64,000 nt of DNA, taken from NCBI GenBank assembly GCA_027314915.1, contig DAHUZZ010000002.1:1-64000 (forward strand), in the 5' to 3' direction. Positions 9,505 through 17,689 of this stretch are shown piece after piece. A model generated the notes under the pieces. The model saw only the letters and a program-made list of their open reading frames with translations, ran no database searches and was not told the origin of the DNA. Position numbers and translations under genes: made by a program. Each line of letters starts with the position of its first letter. Within the stretch, counting starts at the first letter, position 1. The DNA comes from Thermoplasmata archaeon. GTDB taxonomy: Archaea; Thermoplasmatota; Thermoplasmata; Lutacidiplasmatales; UBA184.

Positions 9505-10548
9505 CTACTCGAAGGCTGGGAGGCGGGCCGTCGCTGCCCGGAGCTCCTCCCACTCCGCCCGACCCGGTTCCACGAGCAGGAGCGCCCCCGGGTCGCCCTC
9601 GGGCCATCGGAACGCCTCCTGGATCCGGTTCCCCTCCACGACGGCCGCCCACCGGCCACCGTCCGATCCGCCGTCGACGATCCAGAGCCCGTGCGGGCCG
9701 GCGACCCGGACCCGTCGGACGGAGGGGCCCGGGGGCTTCGGCAGCGGAGGAAGCTCCCTCCACTCGGGGGTCTCGATGCGAGGGGCAACCTCGTCGCGGA
9801 AGCGGGCCTCCTCGGCTTCGGTCGTCTCGCCCGGAAGGGCGCGGAAGAGGCCCGCCCGCTCGAAGCCCTCGACGAGCGCGGGGGCGATGTGCTCCGGGGC
9901 GGGGCACCCTCCGGTCTCCTCCTCCCACGAGGTGATCCAGCGCCCCATCTCCCGGAGGAGCAGGGGTCGGAGCGCCGGGTCCGGCAGCCGGAGGAGGTCC
10001 GCCATCGTCTCCCGGTCGGCGCGGAGGAGCCACCCGCCGACGATCAGGTGGGCCCCCTCCCAGTCCCCGCCGGCGTTCCCGGAGAACTTGCGGTCCCCGA
10101 CGACCAGGTCGCACGGGGGCCGCACCGAGGCCTCGAGGCCGAGCTGGCGCGCCGCCCGGGCCACCGCCCCGAGGACCCGGGCGAGGTCCGCGGCCCCGCC
10201 GGCGGCGGTCGCTTCGTCCCGGTAGACGAGCTGGTAGAAGATCTGGTCCGGGTCGAGGTACGTCGTGCCGCCGCCCTCCACCCGCCGGAGGACCGGCAGG
10301 GGCCGTCGGGCGAGGAACCCCGGCTCGAGCTCCTCGGCATAGGACTGGTGGTACCCGAGCGAGATGTACGGTGCGGAGGGCCGCGCGAGCAGGAGCGTGT
10401 TCGGGACCGACCCGTCGGCGACCGACGGGGCGACCGCCTCCGCGAACGACTGGGCCCGCTCGGGCGGGCACCTTCCGAGGTCGAGGAGCCTCCAGGTCGG
10501 GAGGGCTCCGCCGCGGTCCGGCGGGGCCCCGGGGGGCACCGGGCTCAC
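9505..10548 (-). CDS. Second lipoate-protein ligase A-like protein (GTG start inferred at 10548)
   Basis: 'RRVEGGGTTYLDPDQIFYQLVY' and 'CDLVVGDRKFSGNAGGDWEGAHLIVGGWLL'; GTGA overlap with the upstream lbpA stop. Confidence 0.8.
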   Translation of the reverse strand: MSPVPPGAPPDRGGALPTWRLLDLGRCPPERAQSFAEAVAPSVADGSVPNTLLLARPSAPYISLGYHQSYAEELEPGFLARRPLPVLRRVEGGGTTYLDPDQIFYQLVYRDEATAAGGAADLARVLGAVARAARQLGLEASVRPPCDLVVGDRKFSGNAGGDWEGAHLIVGGWLLRADRETMADLLRLPDPALRPLLLREMGRWITSWEEETGGCPAPEHIAPALVEGFERAGLFRALPGETTEAEEARFRDEVAPRIETPEWRELPPLPKPPGPSVRRVRVAGPHGLWIVDGGSDGGRWAAVVEGNRIQEAFRWPEGDPGALLLVEPGRAEWEELRAATARLPAFE

Positions 10549-10934
10549 GGGACGGCCGCGGGGCGCGGAGGCGCGTTCCCCCGGCCGGGCCCCGCCGGGT
10601 CCTCCGGCCGCATCCGGAAGAGCCAGCCCTCGCCCAGGGGGTCGTCGTGGATCGGTCTCGGGTCCCCCCGCAACGGCTCGTTCGTCGCGACGACGGTGCC
10701 CGGCGCCGGCAGGGGGAGGTGGCCGACCCACTTGCCGGATTCGATCGAGAACGCCGGTTCCCCGGCGGCGTACCGGTGGCCGACGGTCGGGGGACCGTAG
10801 AACGCGACCGGTCCGATCCGGCCCCGGGCCTCCCGCGTGAGCCCGACCGTGAACGACCCGTCCGGCTCCTCCCGCATCCACAGGTCCGGCCCGGCCGGGC
10901 AGGCCGGTCCGGTGGCGACCGGCCCCGGGTCCAT
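10545..10934 (-). CDS. Second lipoate-binding (GcvH-like) protein
   Basis: 'GEPAFSIESGKWVGHLPLPAPGTVVATNEPL' lipoyl-lysine motif. Confidence 0.85.
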   Translation of the reverse strand: MDPGPVATGPACPAGPDLWMREEPDGSFTVGLTREARGRIGPVAFYGPPTVGHRYAAGEPAFSIESGKWVGHLPLPAPGTVVATNEPLRGDPRPIHDDPLGEGWLFRMRPEDPAGPGRGNAPPRPAAVP

Positions 10935-10940
10935 CGGCGG

Positions 10941-11633
10941 CTAGCGGGGGGGCGGAGCGGCCGAGGTGCTCCGTCCGAGCTGCTTCATCAGGACGAGCAT
11001 CACCTTGAGCCCCCGCTGGGTCTCGGGGTCCCGGAGCGCGTGGCCGAGCGCGAAGATGCCCGAGACGTCCGGGACCTGGGCGATGGCCTTCTCCCGGGCC
11101 GCCGGGTCGGCCAGCAGCGCGGACGTGTCCGACAGCATGGCGAGCGTGGGGCCGGCCTTGACCGCGGCCCGGACGAGCGGTTCGATCTCCTCCTTCGGCG
11201 GCAGCGACTCGGCGAAGTGGACCCAGCCGATGGCGCTCGCCCCGGCGTGGGCGATCATGCCGTCGGTCGTCGCCTGGGCCACGCCGACCAGCCCCTCGGC
11301 GAGGGTGACGAGCGTCTCCAGCGCACCCGTCTCCTTCCACTCGGCGAGCCGGTCGAGGAGGTAGAGGACCGCGTCCCGGCGCCGCTCGTCCTGGGCGACC
11401 CAGTCGAGGAGCGAGAGGGCGCCGATGAGCGTCGTGCCGGCCGAGCCGAGCATCCGGTCCGTCACCGCGTCGGCCACCCCGACCGCCCCCTCGGCGAGCG
11501 AGAAGAGGCGGTCGAGGGTCCCGTCGGCCTGCCAGCGGGCGAGCCGTTCGTCGAGGAGCCGCCGCGCCTCGGCCGGGTCCGGAGCCGAGGTCGCCGGGGG
11601 AGCGGTGGGCGGGGGAACTACGGGGGTGGCCAT
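10941..11633 (-). CDS. DUF1641-family protein
   Basis: Sequence style with repeated helical segments and placement next to an SQR-like gene. Confidence 0.6.
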   Translation of the reverse strand: MATPVVPPPTAPPATSAPDPAEARRLLDERLARWQADGTLDRLFSLAEGAVGVADAVTDRMLGSAGTTLIGALSLLDWVAQDERRRDAVLYLLDRLAEWKETGALETLVTLAEGLVGVAQATTDGMIAHAGASAIGWVHFAESLPPKEEIEPLVRAAVKAGPTLAMLSDTSALLADPAAREKAIAQVPDVSGIFALGHALRDPETQRGLKVMLVLMKQLGRSTSAAPPPR

Positions 11634-11648
11634 GCGCGTCTCCCCCCC

Positions 11649-12797
11649 TCAGAACAGCGCCCGCGCCGTGAGGTCCCAGTACGTCCGGTTGTAGATCGTC
11701 TTGTTCCAGTAGTGGGCGAAGGAGGGGGTGGGCGGGTGCGGGGGGTGCAGGTAGTCGAACTTGATGTACGTCGCCTGCGAGAGCCCCGTCATGATCCAGC
11801 AGTAGACCCGGCCCTCGTACCGCGCCGTCGGCGTCTCGCCCCGCACCATCGACGCGACGTTCTGGGTGACGACCTCGGCCTCGTAGTCGGCGGTCGACCC
11901 GGCCTTCGAGATGGGGATGTTGGTCGCATCACCGAGGACGAAGATGTTCTCCTTCCCCTCGGCCTTCAGGCTGTACCGGTCCGTCGGGATCCAGTTCCCC
12001 TTGTCACCGAGTCCCGACGCGCCCACGAAGTCGGCGCCGCGGTGGGCGGGGATCGCGATCAGGAGGTCGTAGGGCAGGGTGTCCCCCTCGACGGCCTTGA
12101 TCGTCTTCGCGGCGGGGTCGATCTTGTCGACGTTGAACGGGACATGGATGCTGATGCCGCGCTCGCCCATGAGGCGTGTCATCGGCTGGGCGACCGTGTC
12201 GATCCCGAAGACCTTCGGGATCGGGTAGGTGTAGTGGATCTCGCACTTGTCGCGGATCCCCCGCCCGCGCAGGAAGTCGTCCAGCATGAACGTCACTTCC
12301 AGCGGGGCGACCGGGCACTTGTAGGGCATCCCGGCGACCGACACCACGATCCGGCCGCCGGTGAAGCCGTGCAGCGCGGCGCGCAGCTTCTTCGCGTTGC
12401 CGAGATCGTAGAAGCTGTGGGCGCCCTCGGCGAAGCCCGGCGTCAGCTCGGGGTGGAGGACGGAGCCGCTCGAGAGGACGAGGAGGTCGTAGCCGAGCTC
12501 CTTGCCGCCCTTGAGCAGGAGCTTGTTCGCGGCCGCATCGACCTTCTCGACTTCCGCCCGGACGAGCTGCACCGAGCGGTGCAGGAGCTGGCTCTCGTCG
12601 CGCTGCGTCTCCTCCGGTCGCATCTTCTCGAAGACGACCATGAGGTAGCCCGGCTGGTAGGCGTGGACCCCCTCCCGGTCGACCAGCTGGATCGAGACCT
12701 GCCCGCTCGCCACCTCCGCGTCGAGCGCCCGGCGAATCCGGTTCGCCACCGTCGTTCCGCCGATGCCGCCTCCGACCACCACGACCCGTTTCGCCAC
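11649..12797 (-). CDS. sqr: Sulfide:quinone oxidoreductase / FCSD-flavoprotein-like FAD oxidoreductase
   Basis: 'VVVVGGGIGGTTVANRIRRAL', 'AYQPGYLMVVF', 'MPYKCPVAPLEVTFMLDDFLR', 'IFVLGDATNIPISKAGSTADYEAEVV'. Confidence 0.82.
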   Translation of the reverse strand: MAKRVVVVGGGIGGTTVANRIRRALDAEVASGQVSIQLVDREGVHAYQPGYLMVVFEKMRPEETQRDESQLLHRSVQLVRAEVEKVDAAANKLLLKGGKELGYDLLVLSSGSVLHPELTPGFAEGAHSFYDLGNAKKLRAALHGFTGGRIVVSVAGMPYKCPVAPLEVTFMLDDFLRGRGIRDKCEIHYTYPIPKVFGIDTVAQPMTRLMGERGISIHVPFNVDKIDPAAKTIKAVEGDTLPYDLLIAIPAHRGADFVGASGLGDKGNWIPTDRYSLKAEGKENIFVLGDATNIPISKAGSTADYEAEVVTQNVASMVRGETPTARYEGRVYCWIMTGLSQATYIKFDYLHPPHPPTPSFAHYWNKTIYNRTYWDLTARALF

Positions 12798-12813
12798 GTT
12801 CTTTCCTCCTGTG

Positions 12814-13092
12814 TTACTCGTGCGTCTTCTGGACCACGTACCGGTCGAACCCCGAGTCCGATCGGAACTCGACCAACCGATGCCCCGCCTTCTCGAGCCA
12901 CATCGGCACGTCCTTCCGGGAACCCTCGTCGCTCGAGAGCAGCTCGAACTCCGTCCCCACCGGCTCCTCCCGGATGACGCGTACGAGCTCCATGAGGGGA
13001 CCGGGACACCAGCTGCCCCGCGCGTCGACGATGAGCCGCGAGGCCGCCGGAGGGTTCGTCGCCGTGCCCGGGGGCGGGTCGGCGCCGCTCAT
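12814..13092 (-). CDS. tusA: TusA-family sulfurtransferase
   Basis: 'LIVDARGSWCPGPLMELVRVIREEPVGTEFELLSSDEGSRKDVPMWLEKAGH' (CPxP motif). Confidence 0.88.
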   Translation of the reverse strand: MSGADPPPGTATNPPAASRLIVDARGSWCPGPLMELVRVIREEPVGTEFELLSSDEGSRKDVPMWLEKAGHRLVEFRSDSGFDRYVVQKTHE

Positions 13093-13526
13093 ATGAAGTA
13101 GGTCACGTTCGCCGACCTCGTCCGGTCCACGAACGTCGCCACCCCCGTCACCCCGTCCACGATCGGCTCGAGGTCGCCCGGCGCGAGCCCGAGGACGTCC
13201 ATCGACTGCGAGCACGCGTAGATGTGGAGCTCGCCGATGGACTTGGCCATCTGGAGGATCGCCCTCCAGGAGGGCGCCTTCTTCGCGCGGAGGGCCGCTT
13301 CGAGGCGGCTCCCCTCCTCGCCGTGCCCGGGGCTCACCACGGCCGGCTCCGATCCGGAGCTCTTCCGGAACGCGAGCAGCCCCCAGTAGCTCGCGAAGAC
13401 GTCGACGCGCATCCCCATCGCCACCGCCCCGCTCACGAGGGTGGCGAACGGGAGCAGCTTGTCGGCCGAGTTCTCGGTGAGGACGACGGCCATCTGCTCC
13501 GCGGGGGAGGCCCCGACATCCCCCAC
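13089..13526 (-). CDS. DsrE2/DsrE3-like protein
   Basis: 'MAVVLTENSADKLLPFATLVSGAVAMGMRVDVFASYWGLLAF... HIYACSQSMDVLGL'. Confidence 0.82.
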   Translation of the reverse strand: MGDVGASPAEQMAVVLTENSADKLLPFATLVSGAVAMGMRVDVFASYWGLLAFRKSSGSEPAVVSPGHGEEGSRLEAALRAKKAPSWRAILQMAKSIGELHIYACSQSMDVLGLAPGDLEPIVDGVTGVATFVDRTRSANVTYFI

Positions 13527-13563
13527 GGAGACACCTTCCCCCGGGACAACCGACCCTGCCCCG

Positions 13564-14022
13564 TCAGATGAACAGGGTGAGGGCGTCCGGCCGGGACGCG
13601 AGTTCGAGGTAGGTGCTCGCCCCGATGATGTCGTCGACCTCGTTGACGAGGCTCGTCTTCGTCAGCCCGAACATGTCCATGGTGGGCGAGCAGGCGTGGA
13701 TGTGGACCCCGGCCTGCTTCGCCTGCTGCATGAACTGCTCGACCGTCGGGAACTTCGAGGTGATCGCCTTCCGGATCTCCGGCGGGAAGACCTCCATCGA
13801 CTTCTCCCGTCCCTGGGGGGTCAGCAGCTGCATCCCCCAGAACGTGAAGTACATGTGGGCGTCCATCCCGAGCGCACGCGCGGTGGTCGCCAGGATCAGG
13901 GAGGGGTAGGCCATGTCTGCCCCGCCCTTCGAGACGACCAGGATCAGGGACTTCTTGCCCTCCTGCTTCGCGTGTTCGATCGTCGACGTCGCCTTGGTGT
14001 CGGGAGCTGCTCCTGCTGTCAT
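13564..14022 (-). CDS. DsrE3-like protein
   Basis: 'LILVVSKGGADMAYPSLILATTARALGMDAHMYFTFWGMQLL... HIHACSPTMDMFGL'. Confidence 0.85.
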   Translation of the reverse strand: MTAGAAPDTKATSTIEHAKQEGKKSLILVVSKGGADMAYPSLILATTARALGMDAHMYFTFWGMQLLTPQGREKSMEVFPPEIRKAITSKFPTVEQFMQQAKQAGVHIHACSPTMDMFGLTKTSLVNEVDDIIGASTYLELASRPDALTLFI

Positions 14023-14047
14023 GGACCGTTAGGTTCGTCCCCTGCGC

Positions 14048-14290
14048 TCACTTGTGCTCGAGGACGAATCGGTAGGTCCCCGCGTCCTCGGAGTTCTCCC
14101 GGAGGGGGTGCCCCGTACGCTTGGAGAAGGCCACGAAGTCCGAGGGGGCGGCCGGGTCGTCGGCGAGCACCTCGAGCAGCTCGCCCGACTTCAAGGTCTC
14201 GAGCATCGAGCTGGCCTTGAGGATCGGCATGGGACAGAACAGGCCCCGGGCGTCGAGATGGGCGGAGGAGTTCGATGGAGACACTGACAC
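14048..14290 (-). CDS. tusA: TusA-family sulfurtransferase (GTG start inferred at 14290; the track starts at TTG 14341)
   Basis: 'HLDARGLFCPMPILKASSMLETLKSGELLEVLADDPAAPSDFVAFSKRTGH'. Confidence 0.88.
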   Translation of the reverse strand: MSVSPSNSSAHLDARGLFCPMPILKASSMLETLKSGELLEVLADDPAAPSDFVAFSKRTGHPLRENSEDAGTYRFVLEHK

Positions 14291-14327
14291 ACCGTAGCGC
14301 GGGGAAGCGCCGGGGCGTATTTTGAGT

Positions 14328-14339
14328 TTACGATTGTCC
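14328..14339. promoter_or_regulatory. Operator-like motif GGACAATCGTAA (minus strand) before the tusA-dsrE-sqr-lbpA-lpl operon
   Basis: Immediately upstream of TATA-like CTCAAAATACG (minus strand), about 40 nt before the inferred start. Confidence 0.5.
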
Positions 14340-14347
14340 AACGAGGA

Positions 14348-14728
14348 TCATGGGCCCGCGTTCGCGTCGCCGGCCGCCCGGACCACGAAGTCCCGCCGCT
14401 CGACGACGGCGGCCTTCGGGACGGTGAGCGTGTTCCGGTAGGCCGGGAAGAGGTCCGGCCCGTACCGCCCGGCGAGCGGGGCGTTCTCGTCGGAGAAGGC
14501 GATCTCCCCGATCGCCAGGAACTCCTCGTCCTCGCGCAACAGCACGCCGGCCGCATGGAAGACCGGCCCGGGGAGCCGCTCGGGACGTTCGGGGAACATC
14601 AGCGGGTTCGGGTCACGGTAGCGCAGGTAGACGACCCGGAGCTCCCGGGGGGCCGCCCCGGGGCCCGCCGGAGCGCCCTGCATCGGGAGGGGAACGAACG
14701 GGGGTGGGGGCCCGGATTCCTCGGTCAT
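14348..14728 (-). CDS. Hypothetical protein, last gene of the mrp-dsrEFH-like operon
   Basis: ORF with AUGA-type overlap to the upstream gene. Confidence 0.5.
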   Translation of the reverse strand: MTEESGPPPPFVPLPMQGAPAGPGAAPRELRVVYLRYRDPNPLMFPERPERLPGPVFHAAGVLLREDEEFLAIGEIAFSDENAPLAGRYGPDLFPAYRNTLTVPKAAVVERRDFVVRAAGDANAGP

Positions 14729-15050
14729 GACATCGAGACCACGCGCTCGGCGGCCATGATCTCCACCATGAGCTCCTCGGGGGTGAGCACTCGGACCGCG
14801 TCGTCCGGGGGGACCGCAAGGCCCCGGCCGGCCGCGTCCTCGGCGAGCACCCACCGGGGACCCCGGGGGGCCGTAGATCCGCCCGGCCGCTCCGCCTCGT
14901 AGCTCCCGCTGCCGAGATACACGCTCACGAGCTCGATGCCCTCGTCGGCGAGCCGGCGACCGAGCTGATCGAGGATCGGGATCTCTTCCGCCGGAGGAGC
15001 GTCCGTCCGGACCACGATCCACCGGCGCGGGAGGGCGGCGGCCGGGGTCA
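14725..15050 (-). CDS. DsrH/TusB-like or other small DsrE-superfamily protein (start uncertain)
   Basis: 'WIVVRTDAPPAEEIPILDQLGRRLADEGIELVSVYLGSGSY...DAVRVLTPEELMVEIMAAERVVSMS'; third of three short consecutive genes. Confidence 0.4.
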
Positions 15051-15416
15051 GAAGGGCACCACCCGCCCGGCCCGGTAGAGCCAGTCGGCCGACTCGGCAT
15101 CGTCCACGAAGCGGACGGGGAGCCCCTCGACCAGTCGCTCCGGGCCGAGCCCCCGACATTCGAGCGACGGTCGATGGACCAGCGCGGGCGCGTCGGGGGT
15201 CACGATCCCGGCGAGCGTCCGCCCGAGGGGAGGGGCGAGCCGGTAGGGTTCCTGGCCGCGCACGAGGGCCCGGACGCCCTCGGCCAGGAACAGGAGGCGT
15301 ACGGGACGGTCGAAGGCGGCGGCCATGGACGCCACGCGGACGGCCTCGGAGAGGTGCACCGTCGAGTGCGGCGGCCGCCGGATCCACAGGAGGAGGGACG
15401 GCGGGGGCTCGCTCAT
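15048..15416 (-). CDS. DsrF/TusC-like protein
   Basis: 'HLSEAVRVASMAAAFDRPVRLLFLAEGVRALVRGQEPYRL' pattern of the DsrE superfamily. Confidence 0.55.
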   Translation of the reverse strand: MSEPPPSLLLWIRRPPHSTVHLSEAVRVASMAAAFDRPVRLLFLAEGVRALVRGQEPYRLAPPLGRTLAGIVTPDAPALVHRPSLECRGLGPERLVEGLPVRFVDDAESADWLYRAGRVVPF

Positions 15417-15769
15417 CCCTCCCCCGTCAGTCCCAGGAACCGGTCGCAGTCGGAGAGAAGGTCGACGAGGTCCTCGAGCGTCCCGTTCCGCGCGTGGGGA
15501 AGGAGCTCTTCCTCCTCGAGCCCCCGGAACCGGGCGCAGGTGCCGCAGTTCACGAGCTCGACCGACGCGGGCAACCCCGCGATCCGGTGCAGGACGCTCT
15601 CCTCCGGCGCGGAGAGCAGGGCGCGGCTCGAGCAGTAGACCCCGTCCGCGAGCAGGAACATCGTCACGGAGTGGCCCTGCCGTGCGGCCGCCGCCGCCAG
15701 GTCCACCGCAGTCTCGACGATCCGGTGCTGGACCGGCGAGGCGAAGAGGAGCATCCCGAGGCGACCCAT
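15413..15769 (-). CDS. DsrE/TusD-like protein
   Basis: 'MLLFASPVQHRIVETAVDLAAAAARQGHSVTMFLLADGVYCSS... VELVNCGTCARFRGL'. Confidence 0.75.
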   Translation of the reverse strand: MGRLGMLLFASPVQHRIVETAVDLAAAAARQGHSVTMFLLADGVYCSSRALLSAPEESVLHRIAGLPASVELVNCGTCARFRGLEEEELLPHARNGTLEDLVDLLSDCDRFLGLTGEG

Positions 15770-16011
15770 CAGCGCTCCGGGGCCGCCCCTTCGAGGCGCC
15801 AGCCGGCCCGGGTGCAGACGTAGATGCGGCCGTCGATCTCGACCCGGCCGCCCAGGTCGACCGAGCTGTCGTAGAAGAGCCGGTTCAGGACCGCGACGTG
15901 GGAGGGGTCCTCCGGCCCGGCGCCCGACTCCGCCCGTTCCGCTTCGAAGGGGTCGCCGACCGCCCGGAGGATCCGGACCCTCGAGGGGCGCGGAGCGTCG
16001 CCCGCGCTCAC
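15769..16011 (-). CDS. Hypothetical small protein
   Basis: 80 aa ORF overlapping both neighbours by 1-4 nt, consistent with translational coupling. Confidence 0.5.
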   Translation of the reverse strand: MSAGDAPRPSRVRILRAVGDPFEAERAESGAGPEDPSHVAVLNRLFYDSSVDLGGRVEIDGRIYVCTRAGWRLEGAAPER

Positions 16012-16931
16012 CGGGACCGGTCCGTGCCCGCCGCGGGGCCGTCGGTACGGTCGGCGGGCATTCCGCGGGCGCGCCGGAGCCGGTCGAGCAGGAGCCGCAC
16101 CCGGCTCGCGAGCAGCGCCGTCTCCGGGGTGTGCAGCTCCTCGATCCGCCCGGCGTCGGCCAGCGCCGGCAGGCCCGGGAACACGGGCAGGCTCCCGAGG
16201 TACGGGATTCCCATCCGGGTCGCGAACTCCGGGCCGCGCGACGGGCCGAACAGCTCGATGCGCTCCCCGTGCGGGCAGGTGAGGTAGGCCATGTTCTCGA
16301 TGAGCCCGAGGATCGGCGCGTCAAACGTCTTCGCCATCGTCGCCGTCTTGGCCACGACCTCGGCCGAGAGCTCCGTCGGGGCGGTCACGACCACGACCCC
16401 ATCGGGGTCCAGCGACTGGAAGACGGTCATCGGCGCATCGCTCGTCCCCGGCGGGAGGTCGACCACGAGGTAGTCGAGCTCGGGCCAGTCGGTGTCCTTG
16501 AACAGCCCGCGGATGGCGCTGTTGATCATCGGGCCCCTCCAGATGAGCGGGATCTGGGTCGCCGCCGTGACCGAGGCCATCGACATCACCGCGATCCCTC
16601 CGGCGGTGCGCAACGGCTGGATGCGGGCGCCGTCCGGCGTCAGACGGGGGACCTCGTGGAATCCGAAGACGCGGGCCATCGAAGGTCCGGTGATGTCGGC
16701 GTCGAGGATACCGACGCGCGCGCCGTCCCGGTGGAGCTCGTTCGCGAGGAGCGCGGAGACGAAGGTCTTGCCGACCCCGCCCTTGCCCGAGAGCACGGCG
16801 AGCACCGCCCGGATCCGGGTACGGTCGAGCCGGCCGATGGGGCTCTCGGCGTCGCTCGGACGGATCGCGCCCGGACGGCCGCCCGCCATCGGGAGCGCCA
16901 CGGGGCCCGCGGATCCGGAGGGGGACCCCAT
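16008..16931 (-). CDS. Mrp/NBP35-type P-loop ATPase (Fe-S carrier family)
   Basis: 'AVLSGKGGVGKTFVSALLANEL', 'ILDADITGPSMARVFG', 'LPPGTSDAPMTVFQ', 'ENMAYLTCPHGERIELFG'; start inferred at 16931. Confidence 0.88.
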   Translation of the reverse strand: MGSPSGSAGPVALPMAGGRPGAIRPSDAESPIGRLDRTRIRAVLAVLSGKGGVGKTFVSALLANELHRDGARVGILDADITGPSMARVFGFHEVPRLTPDGARIQPLRTAGGIAVMSMASVTAATQIPLIWRGPMINSAIRGLFKDTDWPELDYLVVDLPPGTSDAPMTVFQSLDPDGVVVVTAPTELSAEVVAKTATMAKTFDAPILGLIENMAYLTCPHGERIELFGPSRGPEFATRMGIPYLGSLPVFPGLPALADAGRIEELHTPETALLASRVRLLLDRLRRARGMPADRTDGPAAGTDRSR

Positions 16932-17042
16932 CGTCGGTGCAACCTCCCCGGCTACGTAACTCCTCGCCGGACCACGGGCCGAACTAGAGCAATTATACGG
17001 GAGGCGTATTGCCGGGCCGTCGACCCAGGGGGACGACGCGGT

Positions 17043-17231
17043 ATGGACGAGAGGGCTCGGGTGCGATTCGAGTGCCGTTCGCTGGGGAATGCGTGCGAGT
17101 GGGCGCTCGCGGCCCGCACGACCGAGGACGTCCTCGAGCGGGTCCGGGACCATATGCGGTGCGCCCACGCTCAGCCCGAGCTCCCCGCGGACCTCGCCCG
17201 CCAGGTCCGGGCGTCCGTTCGGTCCGGCTGA
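17043..17231 (+). CDS. DUF1059-like small protein
   Basis: 'VRFECRSLGNACEWALAARTTEDVLERVRDHMRCAHA' Cys/His pattern. Confidence 0.6.
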   Translation: MDERARVRFECRSLGNACEWALAARTTEDVLERVRDHMRCAHAQPELPADLARQVRASVRSG

Positions 17232-17248
17232 CCGCCGCGAGGTCGGGG

Positions 17249-17542
17249 ATGGTCGGGCGCCTCTCCATCGCGGATGCGCTCGGGGCCGATGCCTTCGACA
17301 CCGACTCGATCGCGCACCTTGCGCTCTCGGACCCCCAGCTCTGCGTCACCTGCGCCCGCCGGCCGTGCATCCAGGTCTGCCCGGCCGAGGTCTACCACTG
17401 GGAGGAGGGGCGTCTGCGGATCAGCTACGAGAACTGCCTCGAGACCGGGGCGTGCCGGATCGCCTGCCACGTGCTCGGGAACCGGGCCCTCGTGTGGAAC
17501 TATCCGGCCACCGGCCATGGCGTGCAATACCGCTACGGCTGA
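17249..17542 (+). CDS. fixX: FixX-like ferredoxin
   Basis: 'PQLCVTCARRPCIQVCPAEVYHWEEGRLRISYENCLETGACRIAC' is the FixX/ETF-QO ferredoxin signature. Confidence 0.85.
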   Translation: MVGRLSIADALGADAFDTDSIAHLALSDPQLCVTCARRPCIQVCPAEVYHWEEGRLRISYENCLETGACRIACHVLGNRALVWNYPATGHGVQYRYG

Positions 17543-17581
17543 GCGGTCCGGAGCTCCGACCGGCCCCGGCCCAAAGAATTT

Positions 17582-17593
17582 GGACAATTGTCG
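17582..17593. promoter_or_regulatory. Operator-like motif GGACAATTGTCG before aprBA
   Basis: 'TTTGGACAATTGTCGAAAGGCTTTTCC'; same core as 1385 and 14328. Confidence 0.6.
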
Positions 17594-17689
17594 AAAGGCT
17601 TTTCCTGAGCCACCCCTACCCGCGTCCGTGCATCCCCGTGGCACGGCCACCGGCCCGCGCGGCGGGGGGCCCCGGCGGTAGGAGAACGG

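Noticed and set aside
8945-10471. 508 aa minus-strand ORF rich in R/G/P
   Set aside because: Frame-shifted shadow of the ligase 2/VOC coding strand; no domain signal, typical GC-rich artifact
11649-12797. FCSD flavoprotein with cytochrome partner
   Set aside because: No CxxCH cytochrome gene adjacent; SQR-like call preferred
10371-12977. 868 aa + strand ORF
   Set aside because: Antisense to lbpA2, DUF1641 and SQR, which have clear motifs; low-complexity composition
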